Origin: Rhizodiscina lignyota
Lineage: Eukaryota > Ascomycota > Dothideomycetes > Aulographales > Rhizodiscinaceae
Direction of reading: 5' to 3'
Assembly: GCA_010015805.1 (NCBI GenBank)
Contig: ML978127.1
Location: 1,426,001 to 1,490,000 of the forward strand
Length of the DNA stretch: 64,000 nt
The translations under genes and the position numbers were made by a program. The notes below the pieces were generated by a model, which did no database searches, was not told the DNA's origin, and saw nothing but the letters and a program-made list of their open reading frames with translations. This document shows positions 41,664 to 54,533 of the stretch, piece after piece; position 1 is the first letter of the stretch; every line of letters starts with the position of its first letter.

Positions 41664-42967
41664 TCAGACGATTGTTTCTTGATTCTCCCACGGTGTTACT
41701 GTTGAGTATCGACTCTTGTCCATGCTACTTCGGTGATCAGATTTGGCAGTCCCAGGGCTGAGGCCACCGGGGGCAACCATGGTGCCACCGTCGCTTGATG
41801 TCAACGCATGTGTGTCTAGCTCCAAGTCGTTGTGCATGGGACCTTTCTGTCTTCTGCTTCCTACCGATCCAAATGACCTAGAACCCTGGGGTGTTCCACG
41901 AGTTCGTGCTCTGAATAGGAGAGGTTTCAAGGCGGGAATACAACCACAGATCACGCCTACGTTCGTCTCGACGGCAGTCCAGACCCAAAGCTCGAAGCCG
42001 TCCCAGGTGACATCGTAGGTGTCGTAGACGACGTAATGGACCCAGTACGCCCTGAAGCTTCCAGCAACGATAATGAGGGCGCCGACTCCGAAAAGCGCCA
42101 TGAGGCCAATTCGCTGGAGCGCTGGGAGCTTCAAGTGGAATAGCGTCGGCATTGGCAGAGCGTAAATCATTGCATCGGTAAGGACGTTGATAACAGTCTG
42201 AGCCACAAGCGGCGGACCTTCGGGAATGCAGTCTCCTGGGTCGGCAAGGAAGTTCCAATAGCTGCTTATCGGTCTATCGAAATCAGTCAAGCAAGCAGTG
42301 AGACCGAATGAGTTTCGACTTACACGCATTGTGTGAACAGCAGAGCCAAGAAGACGATTCCACACAGCACGATGAGCCCAAACGTCCCCCAGACCAGCCG
42401 TCGGAAGAGCGATTTTTCTGGCGCAATTCTCAAGTAGCTCACTAGGATCGACATCTTTACAAATGTCGAGGCAACGACGAAGAGAGCTTGGCCTGCCATT
42501 GACGCCTGGACATGGTTAGAGCGTGCATGCTTTCAATATCGTCCGACGTACCTGTCGCCCAATTTCGAGCTGTGAATACGGAGCGTCCCAGACATGAACG
42601 TTCCAGCCATACCGTTGGGTCGCTAATATTCAGGTCAGTCACGTCGGGGAAGTGGTGTGAACGACAATACCTAGAATGACCAGGACGGTTGTTCCGATAG
42701 AGAAGACCTGATCGCCGTTAGAGAGAGGGAGAGAGGATAACGAGGCAGCGCAAATAGAAGACATACTGCAGCGAAAACCATCAGGTAGTCATCCCACCAA
42801 CTCTTTCGAAGCCATCTTGTCCGCACCCAGAGTCGCAACGAGATGCAGATTAAAGCCAGCGAAAGAAGCGTTAGATCGACAATCATGAGCGCAGGGCCTC
42901 GAGTGACCGGGTGTGCATAGTTTGGCTTTGGCCATGTTGCCAAAACAGCTGGTGGTGGGAACCGCAT
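41664..42967 (-). CDS. Fungal rhodopsin-domain (PTH11-like) seven-span membrane protein, 366 aa, five exons
   Basis: Exons 42967-42767, 42707-42671, 42622-42552, 42505-42324 and 42273-41664 join in frame; exon 2 is only 37 bp. It belongs to the large fungal 'rhodopsin domain' family related to PTH11-type receptors, without a CFEM domain. Marks are R-L-W-V-R-T-R-W after span 1, W-W-D-D-Y-L near residues 55-60, Y-G-W-N-V-H-V-W in the first outer loop, D-C-I-P-E-G-P in the outer loop before span 5, and [16 protein letters not shown] near span 7. The tail (about 290-366) is Ser/Gly-rich, cytosolic, ending E-T-I-V. Role probably in sensing or membrane transport; ligand unknown. Confidence 0.88.
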
Positions 42968-45900
42968 CTGGTGAGCATCTGTTAACTCTCGATTGTCGCG
43001 TGGAAGTGTTGAAGAAGCATCACGGGACGGGACGTACTGTGAGACCTAGTGCTATGGTTATATCCGCCGCAGGTACGCTGGGGCCCCTAATCTATCACAG
43101 CAGGTCTCCACTTTGTGGAAAACGTGATGAGGGGATTCCTCCATTGCGACGCGACGGATGGCCTTTGCGACCGACGACGCGGCGGGCCATGTATTGGATC
43201 TGTATGGAATAGCAGACGGCCATCCTCAGGGTTTGCGTACCGAGCTGACAATGAGAGCAACGAAAGGCGAGACCTGCAAACTCTGCAAATTTCATTTGAC
43301 TGATTCGGGATGGCTAAGAATGGCAAAGAAACACCAATGTGCTGTTGTGCACTTTGGTTGGGTAACGGCCACAGCCATCATGGACAAGGAGTTTATGAGC
43401 GACATCCAATCAGTGTGCAAGGCCGAGGGGTCTTCAAGATTTTAGCCGAATCTGGGCCCAATCGACGCACACACTATTTTCAGTGTGAATAATGAGGAAC
43501 TGAAAGCTGACTGTGATAGGTTTAGATATGGGTACGGGAGAAACTCGTATTGTCGAGGTTCCTGCAGTAAGGACTGGATGTGATGATGGGGAAAGGCCCC
43601 AGACTGTCGACGAATTGCCCCCCTGATTGACGAGGCCGGAGTTCACCCGGCCTTCTAACCGCAACGACAGGCAACGCGGCGTTCTGACAGCTACCATTCG
43701 CGTCAGTCGTCTATCACGCGATGCAGATCGAACTATAGTCGTCGATAGTCTTTGGGGGACGTTGGACCATTATCACGCTACTTATGTATTTCGATCTACA
43801 AACGTCGCAGCAGGTCTTGTATGCAGTGGAACAATGGAAACCAGTCCAGATACAAACATGCTTTCCGCCTAGAACTTGAAAAGGGTGCTACACCCCGCTT
43901 AATGTAAGAAAGCAGTACGACTTTCCACCATCGCGCGTATGCGAAATCGTCACCTTTATCACCCTCACTCGGCGCACTTAACGGCAGACATTGGGAACAA
44001 GAACGATGAGGCGAGCCGGGGAGTCCTCCAACCGAAGGTTGTTGGTGCACTAAAATCCGAGTTGGGGTCGCGAGATAGGGTAACAGTATCGACACCTCCT
44101 GGGAAACTTGCTACGCAGCATGCGGATGTAGACTCACCATCAGTATCCTTCGTTCGATCGCGATTCAATCTACTGTCGAGGCCACCATCAGAATCATCGT
44201 CAGGAGGTCGAGGAATAACATGCCGGATTCCGATCGAGCGCGCGGTCAAGCGACTCTACGCTTGGGACAGTCTTCAGATAGAGCCTTCGGGCCATGAGCG
44301 AGAATCTAGCTTGTAGTAGCCACTGTAGAGTAGAGGGCTCTGAAGCTGCTGAACAATTTGGGCCCGGAGAGCCGTCAGCAACTTTAGCTGCATGCCTCAC
44401 TGTTGTCTCCTCTGAGTACACTGGTCCTCGCGATGAGCCAATGTAGAGCTGGTTTCATCTATACGATGGTGGCGAAACACATTATTCTCTTCCGGAGGGC
44501 AAGACTGGAGGCTTCTCAAGCTGCACCAGGCACTGGAACGGACGCGATGACTAGCAACGCGCATATCGCTCAGCTTGGAGGCAGTTTCCAGGCTACAGGC
44601 AGCGTGTTTTGTTTGGGCTGGCGTCCCAGACACTTCACCGTAGTGGAGTGATTCGGAGATTGTGCGAGGACAGAGCAGTCTGGCTGAGTGTACGCAAGAT
44701 CAATGTCGGACGAGCGTCTCGAAGGCTTGAATAGAGGTCACAGGAGATCGTGGATGGTACATCTTTGATGTGAGCAACGAATACACAGCTGACCAGTCGG
44801 ACATGAAACACTGAATTCCCCGGGCGTCGTCGCAACCTGGTGTCCTAAAATTTACGCGAAGCAAATTAGCGTAGCTCCACATTTTCATGCTTGCATCCAT
44901 GGACAATTTATCCGGACGAGAGCACGCCCAATGATGAGAGTATTCTCACGGTGAATGTGCCGTGCATTAAGCCAGTGCTTTTGCTTTTATGGCGTAAAGG
45001 GTGATAGACATGCCCTTGGGCAACAAGCCATGCGACAACGGCATGATAGTGCCCCTTGTCGTGGGGAACAGCCCGGAAAGACGGGTCGTAAAATTTGACA
45101 GGTCTACCCAAGGGTGGCAAGCGTTGAGGTTGGCTTCCGGCACAGAGGAACGCTAGTTCGGCGTAGAACGTCGTAGAAACTGGCCAAAAGCCCCAAGCTC
45201 CTCTGTCGCTACATATGTGGATGCGTTGATAATTGAGTGCAATGGATAAATTTTAAGATCGCAGGTAGTGAGAGGATAAACTCACTATCAGTCTATCGGT
45301 CACATTTCTGGGCACGGGCACGGCAAGCATATTTACTCCATACAGGGAGGAGAATCGATATGGTGGTGTGAGGCTCATGTAAAGAAGCCGCTTATAGACT
45401 ATTCGTTCGGCTGACACATGCTGAAGATGTGAATCTCGGCGTCGATGCGCAGTTCGGACCGGGTCACTTTCTCCATATGGCGGGTGCCAAAGCCAGAGTC
45501 CTGGGTTGGGATGAGAGCCAATGGACCAATGACCGAGGAATGTGAGCCAGCCCCAGTGGCGAGCCTGTGATAGAGTAGAGATGCTCCGGACGTAGCTAGG
45601 GTAAGTTGAAAGCGATACGAAAGAAGTTTGAGTTGAGCGAGCGGCAGCCAGCAGGGAGCAGCTGTGACAGTAGGAAAAGACTGCATTGCACGTTATGCGA
45701 GAAGTGACTCTGGAAAATATAGAAGCAGAGGAGGAGAGGACGGAGCATTGGAACCTGAATTCGGTGGTGGCGGCGTCATTATCGATGTCTTTTCGCAGGT
45801 GAAGTCGCAGAGGGAGGGCGCAGTCCTGATATGCATGTCAGAAGCACGCTGAACCAAAGGTTTCATGAAAAATGGTATTAGTGATCTTAGAAATCGCCAT

Positions 45901-47557
45901 CCGTATGCCTTGGAGCCTACGTGTAGGAGTGTTAATGTCGCCGAGAAAGAGACGCTGACTCCAGGAATGAAATTGGACCCGGAGGACGTTCGTCAGAACA
46001 GTGGCGTTACTTCGGTCTATCAGCCACAACTCTACTCTTTCCTTAATCGTCCAACCTCGGACGCCCTTCAGCATTTGCCTTATCTTACCTGTTTGCTTCG
46101 ACCGGCGATGTTGGCTGCCACTTTTCATTATTTTGCCATTTCTGACAAATGTATTATGCAGGCTGTTTGAAAGCGAACCCGTGCGTCGCGGCCGTGACAT
46201 GCGATTTTGCCATGCCTCCGCAGCTACTCGATCCTCGCCGACTAGTCAGATATGCACGTCTTGACCGGTGAACGTGATTATTCATTGCTCAGTCCACTAT
46301 CTCCACCTCGCAAGTTCGGACGCCTCCGAAGCTGAGCGGGTGAAACGGTTATGCTTAATGTCCTGACATGGGCTCTGCACGAATCGACAGTATCAATATT
46401 TCCAATCTGCATGCTACACTCACAGCCCCAACGCCAACCGAGAGGAGAAAGAGCAGGGTTTCGATGTCGTGCAACATTAAGCGGGTGCGTGGCTGTGGCT
46501 CAGTTGTCCTCCAGAGTGGAAAACTCGAATTGCGCCACAACGCCTTTGTCGCAACCAACCCTGTCTCCGCACTTTTCTGCACCTCATCGAATGTCGCGGG
46601 AGAACGGAGCCACAGGAGCGGTCTAAGGAGGCTCAAACTGCGGAATAGGGCGCTATGATTGGCAGACTCGGGGCTCTCTTGACTGACTTCATACGTTTTT
46701 CACCGAATCCACATGAACGATTGAACAAGTCTCCATCCACGCTCTAACCCACACCGGTCCCCACTTCAGGTATCGTGCAGCTCCCGCGCAGGGTCCGCGC
46801 CACGGCAAGGCAGCGCGAAGAATTCGCAACGTCTGTCATCCCGCAGCGCATCGCTGCAGCAGAGTAGGTACCTACTTTTGTCTGTCCTCTGGTGGGGCCC
46901 CCAATTCGAAGTCTCCAGACGCTTCGAGGGCCGTTAGCTCTCGTTGGCGCCGTCCATGTCTCCGTTTTGCTGCCTTGGCCAGTCATTCCGGCCACCCCGC
47001 GCGATTGGAGGACGGGAGGTGGATGCCTCAGCCTCTCTGCAGCGCCCGCAGCAAAAGGCCGCTAAGACGCCAATCATGGCGATGCACCTTTGACATCTTC
47101 TGACTCCCCTCCCCTCTCGGTATGCGCTCTTCGTCCCTGAGCGAAAACTTCCGTTAGAGCTCGCGCGCAAGGTAGGGGTTTGAGATATGTCATGCGCCTC
47201 GGTCGACTGTTCGACTCACGGCCCGCGCGCAATGCTCCGGTGTGTGGAGTGGAGATCTTGGGAGCCTACCGCGTTTCCTTTTTTGGCTCACCACCTGTAG
47301 GCATCAAGTGTGCCTGCCTTGAGGCACCTAGGTTATAAGTCTGGGGCTGCGCACCCTCATTGCACACTCGTTCCTTCAAGTCAATTCATTCATCGTACTG
47401 GTTGCGCTCCCAATTCATTCCAATTATCCACATTCTCGTGTGTGGAATAACATTCGCACGCGGACAGACCTTGTCGTCGTCCTATATCACCAACATCTTC
47501 CTGTCGCCGACGAAGTCCGCCAATTGGAACATCCTGAACGCGATACTATCCCCAACA
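42968..47557. other. Gene-poor stretch, 4.6 kb
   Basis: No frame here has domain-like composition, and overlapping frames on both strands look equally random. I found no tRNA, snRNA, terminal repeats or transposon-like frame. A 7-bp-arm hairpin (AGGCCGG / CCGGCCT, loop 7) lies at 43633-43653. The last 230 bases hold the promoter of the 287-aa gene (TTATAAG at 47333-47339). Spliced genes with short exons or non-coding RNA cannot be excluded. Confidence 0.45.
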
Positions 47558-48421
47558 ATGCCGTCCACCCACCGGCCCTCCTCTGCGCCTAGCAGCGCAC
47601 CCTCCTCACCTTCCTCTCCCAAGCAAGTCAACTTCGCTGGCAAAACTGGCGTGACTGACGTGTTGCGCGCTGCCTCGACCAAGGAGCATTGGACGTTTTA
47701 CGAGTTCGAGAGACACGCCGCAGAATGCCGCTCCTGCGCAGATCCCTATGCGCGCTATAAAGCTGGCAAGCGGCTTTGCAGAGATGGTAACATGTTCGCG
47801 GCGGACGTTGATACGTACATCTACTGCAAAGAGGGCAAGGTTTATAGCAGAGTTCGAGACAATGGCCAGAAAGTCCGAGTTGAGATCCCGTCTGGGTATG
47901 ATAGGACGAGTTCGCTGTTGAAGGCCATCGAAAGGGGCTCGAAGAGCAGACATCCATTCCTCAGCGCTGAAAAGCCGAAGGAACAACCTGCATCACCACG
48001 CGATCAAGCACCAGTTTCACCGCGCGGACATCATTCACCGAATCTGGAACGTGTAGTGCCAGTAATGGCATCGCCTCGTGTACACCATTCACCAACAATG
48101 GAGCGCGTAGTTCCAGTGCCAGTATCTAGACGATACAGCACTACACTACCAGCGCGACAACCCGTACAACCACCTCAACCGTACGCATACCCAGAATCAC
48201 TAGACTGGCGCTATCCATATGCACAGCGACCATTTTACGAGGCAGACGAAGGCGCGTCGACACGCGGATCACTTTATGAGACTGACATTGCACTCATGCA
48301 AGAGCGCGAGAGAAGGGAAGCAGCAATCGCGTACAATTTGGAGGTTCGCGAACCGGCGAGACATATCTCTTCGGGCTCGCGGCATCACCGGCCTCACAGA
48401 CACTCTGGGATTTTCTGGTGA
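47558..48421 (+). CDS. Ser/Pro-rich fungal hypothetical protein with Cys/His motif, 287 aa
   Basis: A single exon; the open frame extends upstream to 47360 but only from a TTG, so the ATG at 47558 (M-P-S-T-H-R-P-S-S-A-P) is preferred. Residues about 35-75 hold W-T-F-Y-E-F-E-R-H-A-A-E-C-R-S-C followed by a Cys after about 15 residues (K-R-L-C). This H-x3-C-x2-C...C pattern could bind zinc, and I recall it in small uncharacterised fungal proteins. The second half is disordered, with repeats of S-P-R-x-H-H-S-P and E-R-V-V-P-V. Function unknown. Confidence 0.65.
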   Translation: MPSTHRPSSAPSSAPSSPSSPKQVNFAGKTGVTDVLRAASTKEHWTFYEFERHAAECRSCADPYARYKAGKRLCRDGNMFAADVDTYIYCKEGKVYSRVRDNGQKVRVEIPSGYDRTSSLLKAIERGSKSRHPFLSAEKPKEQPASPRDQAPVSPRGHHSPNLERVVPVMASPRVHHSPTMERVVPVPVSRRYSTTLPARQPVQPPQPYAYPESLDWRYPYAQRPFYEADEGASTRGSLYETDIALMQERERREAAIAYNLEVREPARHISSGSRHHRPHRHSGIFW

Positions 48422-49764
48422 ACTTTGTCTATTCTGCTTGTATGATGAAATTCTTCTGAGCGTTCTGCATTCTGTCTGGAGAGGGTCACCTGCAAGGGTA
48501 TGGACATGCGTAGGCTTGCGCTCTCCACGTCTGGGAATGGGTCTTCTGGAAAAGGGCATACATCCAAACGTGACACAGGAGTCATAGACGGCTCCTTTCG
48601 GGACACAAGCACACGAATTATTCGGCTTAGGTCTAGCATACGTAGCTACACTGGAATGAACACAGTTCCTCCCGATTTCCTCCACTTCCAATACATGCAG
48701 TGACTCAGTACCACCCTTGTGCCAGCGACCTGGAACACAAGGCAGAGGCAATCGCAAGCTAGTGGCGAATCGGTAGGCCTCCAACGTCAGCATGCAATGC
48801 AGCTCCACCGGGCTTGCATGCCGTCCTGCGTATGCGGATGCCGCAGCCTTAGGGATGCCTAGCTGGTGGGCAGGATCTGAGGGGCGCAAGCGCGCCGATG
48901 GAAAGCCGAAACCGAGTCAGACTCAGGCTTATGAGGCGAGAGGGTTAGGCCTGGAGACTCAATCGCGTTCGACGATGGCGTACCGCGTGCTGGAGACGGG
49001 GCGTAGAGTCACAACGGGGTTGACACTGCGCGGAGCCTTGTCGATGAGTATCCGTCGATCTGAATCGTCATAGTAGGGTAGATTAACAGGCTGTGACAGT
49101 CATCTCGATGTCGAAGGGCGCAAGACGATAAAGGAAATAGCCGGTCTTCCACGAGCCCAGGCATTGGATCATTGAATCAGTAATGCCACTCTGGTCTGCT
49201 CTGTAGCCTTGCTCTTTCAATGATTCTGTCTCAAATTGCCGGATAAAAGCCGCAATATGGGAGTAATCAACGAGAAAGACGAAACATCCTGATAGGAAGC
49301 AGTATTATAGGATTGCAATAATACAAGACCAGTTAAATTCATTAGGCTTCCCCATTTCAATGTACGAATTCGCTAGAATGATGGCCGATTCTGATCGCAC
49401 TCGCTTGCTGCTTGAGTATTTGAATGCCTGAGACGCGTTGCAAGGCGCAACGGAGATCATAACTGAATTGATGCCGACTTAGTGAGACACAAGAACACAA
49501 GAAGTCTTTGGTCTAGGCGATGGCTGGGCAAAGCGAGGGTAAACCTGTGAACATTAGAGAGATTAAAAGTAGCGTCTTGAGTTTTCTTGTTCGCGAAGCA
49601 ATGAACTGAGACGAAGCGAGCGCCAAGCCACGTCAGCTGCCGTCCCACCTTTCCCAATTCAGTTAATTGTAAACACTGGCCTTTCATTCAAAGCAACCCA
49701 ACGTTCAATTCGCATTCTTTCGCAGCATTCCTCTCGTTTCCAAAGCAATTGAAGACATATCCAT
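48422..49764. other. Intergenic, 1.3 kb, promoter of the GH5 glucanase at the right
   Basis: No supported frame on either strand. The antisense frame at 48269-48889 overlaps the previous gene and has no domain character. Confidence 0.5.
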
Positions 49765-52221
49765 ATGGCGCATGACTCTCGTGACGAGTCTCGCCGCCAA
49801 CATGACGATCAAGACGCAGAGCGCCGACGAAGACGGCGCAAACACCGTACTACAGAAAGCCAAGGCGAGCTTCTACCTAGACACGATCGCAATAGCTCTC
49901 GCCAGACTCCCTCCTACGATGCCACATATTCCTATGATACACAGGAGACCCCCAGTCCTAGCCCGCGCAAAATCCGCAGCTCACATCGTCAAGGGGATGG
50001 ATCAGTCGATGGAGGAGCCCTCTCGTTGAAAGGATTGGCGCAATTGGACAAGCATAACGAGCGGAAAGGGTGGTCTGGTCAACAGTATGATGAGCAATAC
50101 CTTGAGGAGGTTCGTGAGCGGGAAAGAAGGCTAGAGAAGGAACGGCGTAAGGAGGAGCGGCGGGCACGACGGGCAGAGAAAGATGCACAGAAGGTAGAGG
50201 TCGAAAGGGCCGAGGCCGCTGCGCAAGAAGCGCGAGAGCAAGAAAGGCAAAGAGAGGCTGAGAGAACGCGAGCCCTCGATAAGGACAAGTGGAGGAGGCG
50301 GCAAGAAGAAGTGGACAGCCAGGAACAGTACGAGGAGTATGAGTACGGGAGTCACGAGGAGGATAGGGTGAGGGTGTACAGAGACGAAAAGCATCGCAAA
50401 AGAAGATACACAGAATCTGAGAAAGACGAAAGGAGGAGACGGAGAAAGCACGATCCCGACAGAAGGGATAGGCACGACCGCAAGAAGGCGAGGGTGTTGA
50501 GCGGCCAACAGCTCGAAAAGGGCGACAAGGAGGAATATCAGTATCGGATGAAACAACGTGGGGGTGCCGGGCCATCAGAACCGCCATACAACGAGCCATG
50601 GTGGAAAAGGCGGAAGAAGTGGATCATTGGCGGCGTCATCTTCATCATCGTCCTTATTGTTGCGATTGTCGTTGGGGTGGTCGTCTCGCAGAACAAGAGT
50701 AGCCCAGTCGAAAGCCAGGCAGCTGCAGACACGCCAAAACCGAAGAATTCAAACCTCAATGGCGTGTCAGAGGACAACTATCCAAAAGGTACATACTACG
50801 ATCCATTCACTTGGTTTGATACGGCAGACTTCAACATCACCTACACAGACCAGCTTGTCGGAGGTCTTCCGATCATGGGTTTGAACTCGTCCTGGAATGA
50901 TGACGTCCAATGCAACCCTACTGTTCCAGCTCTGAAGGATACATTCGAGTATGGCAAGATGCCCATCCGTGGTATCAACATTGGAGGCTGGTTGAGCATC
51001 GAGCCGTTCATAACCCCTTCATTCTTCCAACACTACGACTCGCACGACAATGTCATCGATGAGTGGACATTGACTACAGCGCTTGGGTCCAGTCGTGCCG
51101 CTCAAACCCTCGAGCAACACTACTCTGCTTTCGTCGACTTCCAGACATTCGTCGATATCCGTAACGCTGGGTTCGACCATGTCCGTATTCCCTTCTCGTA
51201 CTGGGCTGTCACTACTTACGAAGGAGACCCCTACGTCCCGAAAATCTCATGGCGATACCTTCTCCGCGCCATTGAATGGGCCCGCCAGAATGGCCTGCGT
51301 GTTAATCTCGACTTGCACGGCATCCCTGGAAGCCAAAATGGGTGGAACCATAGTGGTCGACAAGGCGTCGTTGGCTGGCTCAACGGTACGGATGGTACTT
51401 TGAATGCCCAGCGCTCCATTGATATACACGATCAACTTTCAACCTTCTTCGCTCAACCTCGGTATAAGAACCTCATCACGATGTATGGGCTCGTCAATGA
51501 ACCGCGCATGGTTGAGCTCAACACCGCCGACGTTCTGAATTGGACAACAACCGCAATCAAGACAATCCGTGGAAACGGCATCGACGCAGTCATAGTCTTT
51601 GGCGATGGCTTCATGGGCCTGGATAACTGGCAAGGCAAGCTTACAAACGAGCAAAATCTCCTCTTGGACGTTCACCAATACGTTATTTTCAACGTGGACC
51701 AGCTCACGCTCAGCCATTCCGACAAACTCAACTTCGCGTGCAAAGGCTGGACGGCACAGATGAAGCGCAGTATGGACACCTCCACTGGCTTCGGACCGAC
51801 CATGTGTGGCGAGTGGAGTCAAGCTGATACTGATTGCGCATTGTATCTGAACGACGTTGGCATTGGTAGCCGCTGGCAAGGGACGCTGAACACAGGCAAC
51901 GCATCTACGTCTGTTCTCAGTCCAGTTTGCCCGACGAACAACAACCCTCAGTGCGAGTGCAATGATGCGAATGCTGACCCATCCGACTACTCTGATGCAT
52001 ACAAGAAATGGCTGCTGGACTTTGCAGAAGCCCAGATGGACAGCTTCGAACAGGGCTGGGGATGGTTCTACTGGACGTGGGATACAGAGCAGAGTCCGCA
52101 GTGGAGCTACAAGAAAGGCATGGCAGCTGGAATATTGCCGCAGAAGGCATACCAGAGGACCTTCCACTGTACTCAGAGTGTTCCTGATTTTGCGGGTATG
52201 GGTCTTGCAGAGAACTATTGA
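49765..52221 (+). CDS. Membrane-anchored glucan exo-1,3-beta-glucosidase, GH5 (exgD-like), 818 aa
   Basis: A single exon from an ATG. Residues 1-285 are a cytosolic, very Arg/Lys/Glu-rich coiled-coil tail; residues about 286-311 form one span (I-I-G-G-V-I-F-I-I-V-L-I-V-A); the rest is extracellular, a type II topology. The GH5 barrel covers about 390-800. The acid/base Glu is at about 579 in V-N-E-P and the nucleophile Glu at about 683 in C-G-E-W-S; other marks are G-I-N-I-G-G-W-L and H-V-R-I-P-F. The reaction releases glucose from beta-1,3-glucan ends during wall remodelling. The closest named relatives are the glucan 1,3-beta-glucosidase D proteins of Aspergillus. Several N-x-S/T sequons support an outer face. 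Confidence 0.93.
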   Translation: MAHDSRDESRRQHDDQDAERRRRRRKHRTTESQGELLPRHDRNSSRQTPSYDATYSYDTQETPSPSPRKIRSSHRQGDGSVDGGALSLKGLAQLDKHNERKGWSGQQYDEQYLEEVRERERRLEKERRKEERRARRAEKDAQKVEVERAEAAAQEAREQERQREAERTRALDKDKWRRRQEEVDSQEQYEEYEYGSHEEDRVRVYRDEKHRKRRYTESEKDERRRRRKHDPDRRDRHDRKKARVLSGQQLEKGDKEEYQYRMKQRGGAGPSEPPYNEPWWKRRKKWIIGGVIFIIVLIVAIVVGVVVSQNKSSPVESQAAADTPKPKNSNLNGVSEDNYPKGTYYDPFTWFDTADFNITYTDQLVGGLPIMGLNSSWNDDVQCNPTVPALKDTFEYGKMPIRGINIGGWLSIEPFITPSFFQHYDSHDNVIDEWTLTTALGSSRAAQTLEQHYSAFVDFQTFVDIRNAGFDHVRIPFSYWAVTTYEGDPYVPKISWRYLLRAIEWARQNGLRVNLDLHGIPGSQNGWNHSGRQGVVGWLNGTDGTLNAQRSIDIHDQLSTFFAQPRYKNLITMYGLVNEPRMVELNTADVLNWTTTAIKTIRGNGIDAVIVFGDGFMGLDNWQGKLTNEQNLLLDVHQYVIFNVDQLTLSHSDKLNFACKGWTAQMKRSMDTSTGFGPTMCGEWSQADTDCALYLNDVGIGSRWQGTLNTGNASTSVLSPVCPTNNNPQCECNDANADPSDYSDAYKKWLLDFAEAQMDSFEQGWGWFYWTWDTEQSPQWSYKKGMAAGILPQKAYQRTFHCTQSVPDFAGMGLAENY

Positions 52222-54533
52222 CATCAGCTTCTTAGCGAGGAGATGTACAGATAGAGCTACACTCCAGGGCGTTCTTGGTTGCTAGGGTAAAAGGTAATGT
52301 TACTGTGATGTACGTCTCATCGCTGAGATGACTTTGCTCCTAAACAGAAATGGATGAAAGTTCTAGACATATATTCCGTAGCATATAAGGGACATGTACA
52401 GGGTTTGACCCTAGCGGCCCCAGTAAATCTGTCCGATTATCGCGGGCTCGGCTAAATATATCGGCGTAATCGCTGGCTTGTAAACGCCACGACTCAGGCA
52501 CGTCGGGACGAATTTTCACTCCCCTTCAACCTTTGCTCCATTGTCGCCCGAAATGCTGCTCTGGAAACCTCGAATCCGTTTCATCCTTCTCAATCTTGTT
52601 TCAGTCCCTTGCCCCTTTCTGACCACACGTGGCTTACTCGCGATAACCCTCCGCCGTGGCTTTCGACTCTTCGCGGAGGATTAGAACCCCCCGATCCAAA
52701 AAGTTAAATTCGTCCTGCATCGAATCAGATACGAACTCGTTTTGCAGCCCGTCTGCAGCCTCGGCTTTGTCTCCCGATGTTGCAGTCCAAGCTGCTTTGT
52801 GCTTGATTCAAGACCTTCTCACCTTCTCTATGAAGTGCGCAAAACTGTTCCTTGGTTTCGCATGCTCTGTTGTCGGTCTTCTCGCCCAAAGACAATTCCT
52901 GAGTGAACATCATATTGATCAACCAGAATTTCTTGTCAGACGAAGGGGAGAGTGTCGGAGAGATTTCTCGAGTCAGTATCAAGAGCAGCATTAACAAGCC
53001 CTATGCCTGGAAAGCTTAATGGGCCACTAGAGAGGAATTGCTAGAACGCATTTCATCCGTGCTTTAGACAAGTCTCCATTTTTCTGTCAAAAGGTCGCAC
53101 AGATCCACTTTTCGGGTGAATCGACAAGAGTGTCTGGAGATGCATCCAGACGATTCTATCAACGTGGACTAAAAAATCTTGTGAAATAATGGCCGGCGCC
53201 GCCCCAGCTCAGCCATCACTAACACAAAGAGTGCATAGGATCCGCCGGACCGAGGGACTGTCAACTACTAGAGGACCATACAGGCTTGCAAATTCGGTAT
53301 CTGCACGCTGGGCCGCTATTCTATCATCGTTCAGCCAGGCCCAGATTGCCGAGTGCCAGTTGGGGAATTGCTGGACACAACAGATGTGATACACGCGCTT
53401 GCAGCCGCCACGTGAAGTTAACGCGCTACGAACGCACTACCCACTGGGATGTCCGCGCCCCTGACAGTCGTAGGATTCTGGACTCAGGCCAATAGTCTCC
53501 TCGCGATGAGAACGAGATTCCGGTGATGCTAGCGCGTGGCTTGCTGAATCAACGACGAAAGAATGTCATTGTCTTTACAGTGACACGAGAGCGGGGCCCA
53601 AAATGGTGCTCCCGCAGCCGACGACATGAAAAATACATCCGGTTCCATTGGTGGCTAACCATTACGTACTCCGCACCTCTTCGATTTCTTCTGGTGAAAT
53701 GCTCAATACAATTATTACTTTACTTCCCTGCAGTACGTATGTCAAATCTGCCGCAGGTCAAAACTGGTCGCGATCCCCGCCACATCGAGGATCATGGCGT
53801 TAATGCAGCGACGTTAATCTTTCTGGGGTACAAGGGTTCTCGACTCCTCGCCAAACCCAGCTGTGCCAAGCATCCGAAGTGGACGGCCCGGAATGTGGAC
53901 CTGGCGGCGGCCTAAATTCAAAATGACCTGCCCTAGGGTTCTGGCGTGTGGTACCGCGTCATTCATCACCGCATTAGACGAACGCTATGGTGCAATGCTA
54001 TTGTTTCCAGTGCAAGGAGTGCATGAATGGGCTGACGGTGGCCTTCCGTTCATGCTTTGATGTTATCAGGGTGAGCGTAGAAGCACTGGTCCGAAAGAAA
54101 AGGTACAGTATGGATGTAATTTCCAGAGTATTCCAAGAAAGTAACGTTATCATGTCTTCTTTATCCCAGTTCATGCATCGGATCCGCTGTATTTTTGGTC
54201 ATTACTCGTGCAGTACTGCCACAATTCAAACGTGTTTATTACTCAATGGGAAAGACTGCCCGTTCAAAGCCAGCTTGTGTATGGATGGCCTTGACTAGAC
54301 ATACAGGACGCTATCTTAATCCTGGTCTAGATGAACCTTATTGCCATCTCCGATGCAAGATAAAATGTGGGCATGGTCCTCAGCTGAGTCTTGTTCAGAG
54401 CTGGCCGTGACTGTTCGACTTTTCTTTCCTTGTTTGCGACCATCAGATTGCGCGGCGGACAGAATCTTTGCATTGTCTCTTAACAGAACTTTTCCTGTGC
54501 TAGACGAGCAGTGCAAACGAACTTGTCGTCATC
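52222..54533. other. Gene-poor stretch, 2.3 kb
   Basis: Short frames only, none with recognisable domains or balanced composition. No RNA gene or repeat was recognised. The right end must carry the promoter of the ankyrin gene. Confidence 0.45.

Noticed and set aside
43158-43445. ATG-started frame with C-K-L-C and a later Cys, suggesting a zinc motif
   Set aside because: Only 95 codons, no family resemblance, and overlapping frames look equally plausible.
45838-46200. Minus-strand frame of 120 codons in the gene-poor stretch
   Set aside because: Composition is random-like and the other strand has a frame of similar length over the same bases.
53523-53915. Plus-strand frame of 130 codons before the ankyrin gene
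   Set aside because: No domain, no splice partners and no composition signal; probably chance.
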